Origin: Streptomyces griseus subsp. griseus
GTDB taxonomy: Bacteria > Actinomycetota > Actinomycetes > Streptomycetales > Streptomycetaceae
Length of the DNA stretch: 64,000 nt
Direction of reading: 5' to 3'
Assembly: GCF_000720255.1 (NCBI RefSeq)
Contig: NZ_JOJE01000056.1
Coordinates: 9,534-73,533 of the forward strand
Shown here: piece by piece, positions 63,520-64,000 of the stretch
How positions within the stretch are numbered: position 1 is the first letter of the stretch
Layout of the letters: each line of letters opens with the position of its first letter
Made by a program: the position numbers and the translations under genes
Notes under the pieces: model-generated
Told to the model about the DNA's origin: nothing
What the model saw: the letters and a program-made list of their open reading frames with translations, nothing else
Database searches by the model: none

Positions 63520-64000
63520 ATGTCCTCACGAAGAATGACTCGCCGTACGTTTCTCGGCGCTGCGGGTGTGGCGAGCGCCGCGACCGCCCTGCCGATCATC
63601 CCCGGCTTCTCCGGGCTTCTGTCGCAGGCGGCCGCCGCTGACACCCAGACCAACCTGAGCCGGATGGTCGACATGCGCTTCGGCATGTTCAACCACTTCA
63701 GCCTGGGCACGTTCACCAACCAGGAATGGGCCGAACCCAACCAGAGCCCCACCCTCTTCGCTCCCCCGAGCGTCAACTGCGCACAGTGGGCCGACGCGGC
63801 GGTCGCCGCAAAGATGAGTTACGGCATCCTGACCACCAAGCACCATGACGGCTTCGCCCTGTGGCCGAGCGCCTACGGCACCCAGAACGTCGCGAACAGC
63901 TCCTACAAGCAGGACATCGTGCGGACGTACTGCGACGCCTTCCGGGCGAAGGGGCTGAAGGTCGGGTTCTACTACTCGATCTGGGACCGCACCTTCGGCG
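63520..64000 (+). CDS. Alpha-L-fucosidase (GH29), 5' part; runs off the window
   Basis: 160 codons visible. Tat signal peptide (RRMTRRTFLGAAGVASAATA, cut near AAA-D), then the GH29 N-terminus: RMVDMRFGMFNHFSLGTF, NQEWAEPNQSPTLFAPPSVN, KMSYGILTTKHHDGFALWPS, NVANSSYKQDIVRTYCDAFRAKGLKVGFYYSIWD. The catalytic Asp would be further downstream. It removes terminal L-fucose from glycans outside the cell. ATG with AGGAG seven bases upstream. Likely feeds the L-fucose-type operon at 3.7-6.6 kb. Confidence 0.9.
   Translation, partial: MSSRRMTRRTFLGAAGVASAATALPIIPGFSGLLSQAAAADTQTNLSRMVDMRFGMFNHFSLGTFTNQEWAEPNQSPTLFAPPSVNCAQWADAAVAAKMSYGILTTKHHDGFALWPSAYGTQNVANSSYKQDIVRTYCDAFRAKGLKVGFYYSIWDRTFG

Overview
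The window looks like a Streptomyces chromosome segment. GC is very high, third positions are strongly biased, and GTG/TTG starts with 4-bp ATGA/GTGA overlaps are common. It carries hallmark genes: SpoIIE/PP2C phosphatases, a glgA-glgC pair, an Rpf-LysM-M23 cell-wall hydrolase beside 6-phosphogluconate dehydrogenase, DUF5994 proteins and a 'GGGGCGCGGGGAAC' type streptomycete repeat.

1-23.6 kb is ordinary, densely packed chromosome. It starts with a PAS-GAF-PP2C-HATPase signalling protein and a lipase maturation factor. A four-gene L-fucose/L-rhamnose-type oxidative sugar operon follows (SDR, aldo/keto reductase, mutarotase, lactonase), read divergently from a FadR-type GntR regulator with a perfect 15-bp palindromic operator. 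Next come an amidase, a 57-aa unknown protein, a degenerate HD protein plus SDR, a zinc-ribbon SDR, a WS/DGAT acyltransferase, fhuF-like/glgA/glgC, a DMT exporter, a SwlC-type muralytic enzyme, gnd, a proline-rich peptide gene, and a racemase-like/GNAT/panD cluster.

23.6-56.15 kb is interpreted as an old integrated element. A ~260-bp direct repeat (about 80% identical by eye) containing the first codons and leader of panD lies at both ends, and a tyrosine integrase sits inside the right-hand copy. The integrase has lost its catalytic HxLRH region and carries a frameshift, so the element is probably fixed. Its cargo includes secreted cyclophilin, Fe/Mn superoxide dismutase, a shrunken cobalamin locus with Nur-like boxes, two copper gene sets (copZ, SigC-like sigma factor, copper ATPase, PCu(A)C chaperones, YcnI, Met/His-rich membrane proteins), an MFS-GH88 pair, a TauE permease, an acyl-CoA dehydrogenase/CoA-transferase/acyl-CoA ligase module, and a metal ABC transporter. 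Near the right end is an EACC1 plus caspase-trypsin-STAND ATPase pair that looks like a biological conflict (defence) system. Several stretches (26.4-28.8, 48.3-50.8, 54.2-55.2 kb) are gene graveyards with recognisable frameshifted fragments.

56.2-64 kb is again accessory chromosome: a GNAT-like protein, a second PAS-GAF-PP2C phosphatase, one broken and one intact DUF5994 gene, a small unknown protein, more debris (ANTAR, lactonase and metallo-beta-lactamase fragments), and the start of a Tat-exported GH29 alpha-L-fucosidase that runs off the window. The fucosidase may feed the sugar pathway encoded at 3.7-6.6 kb.
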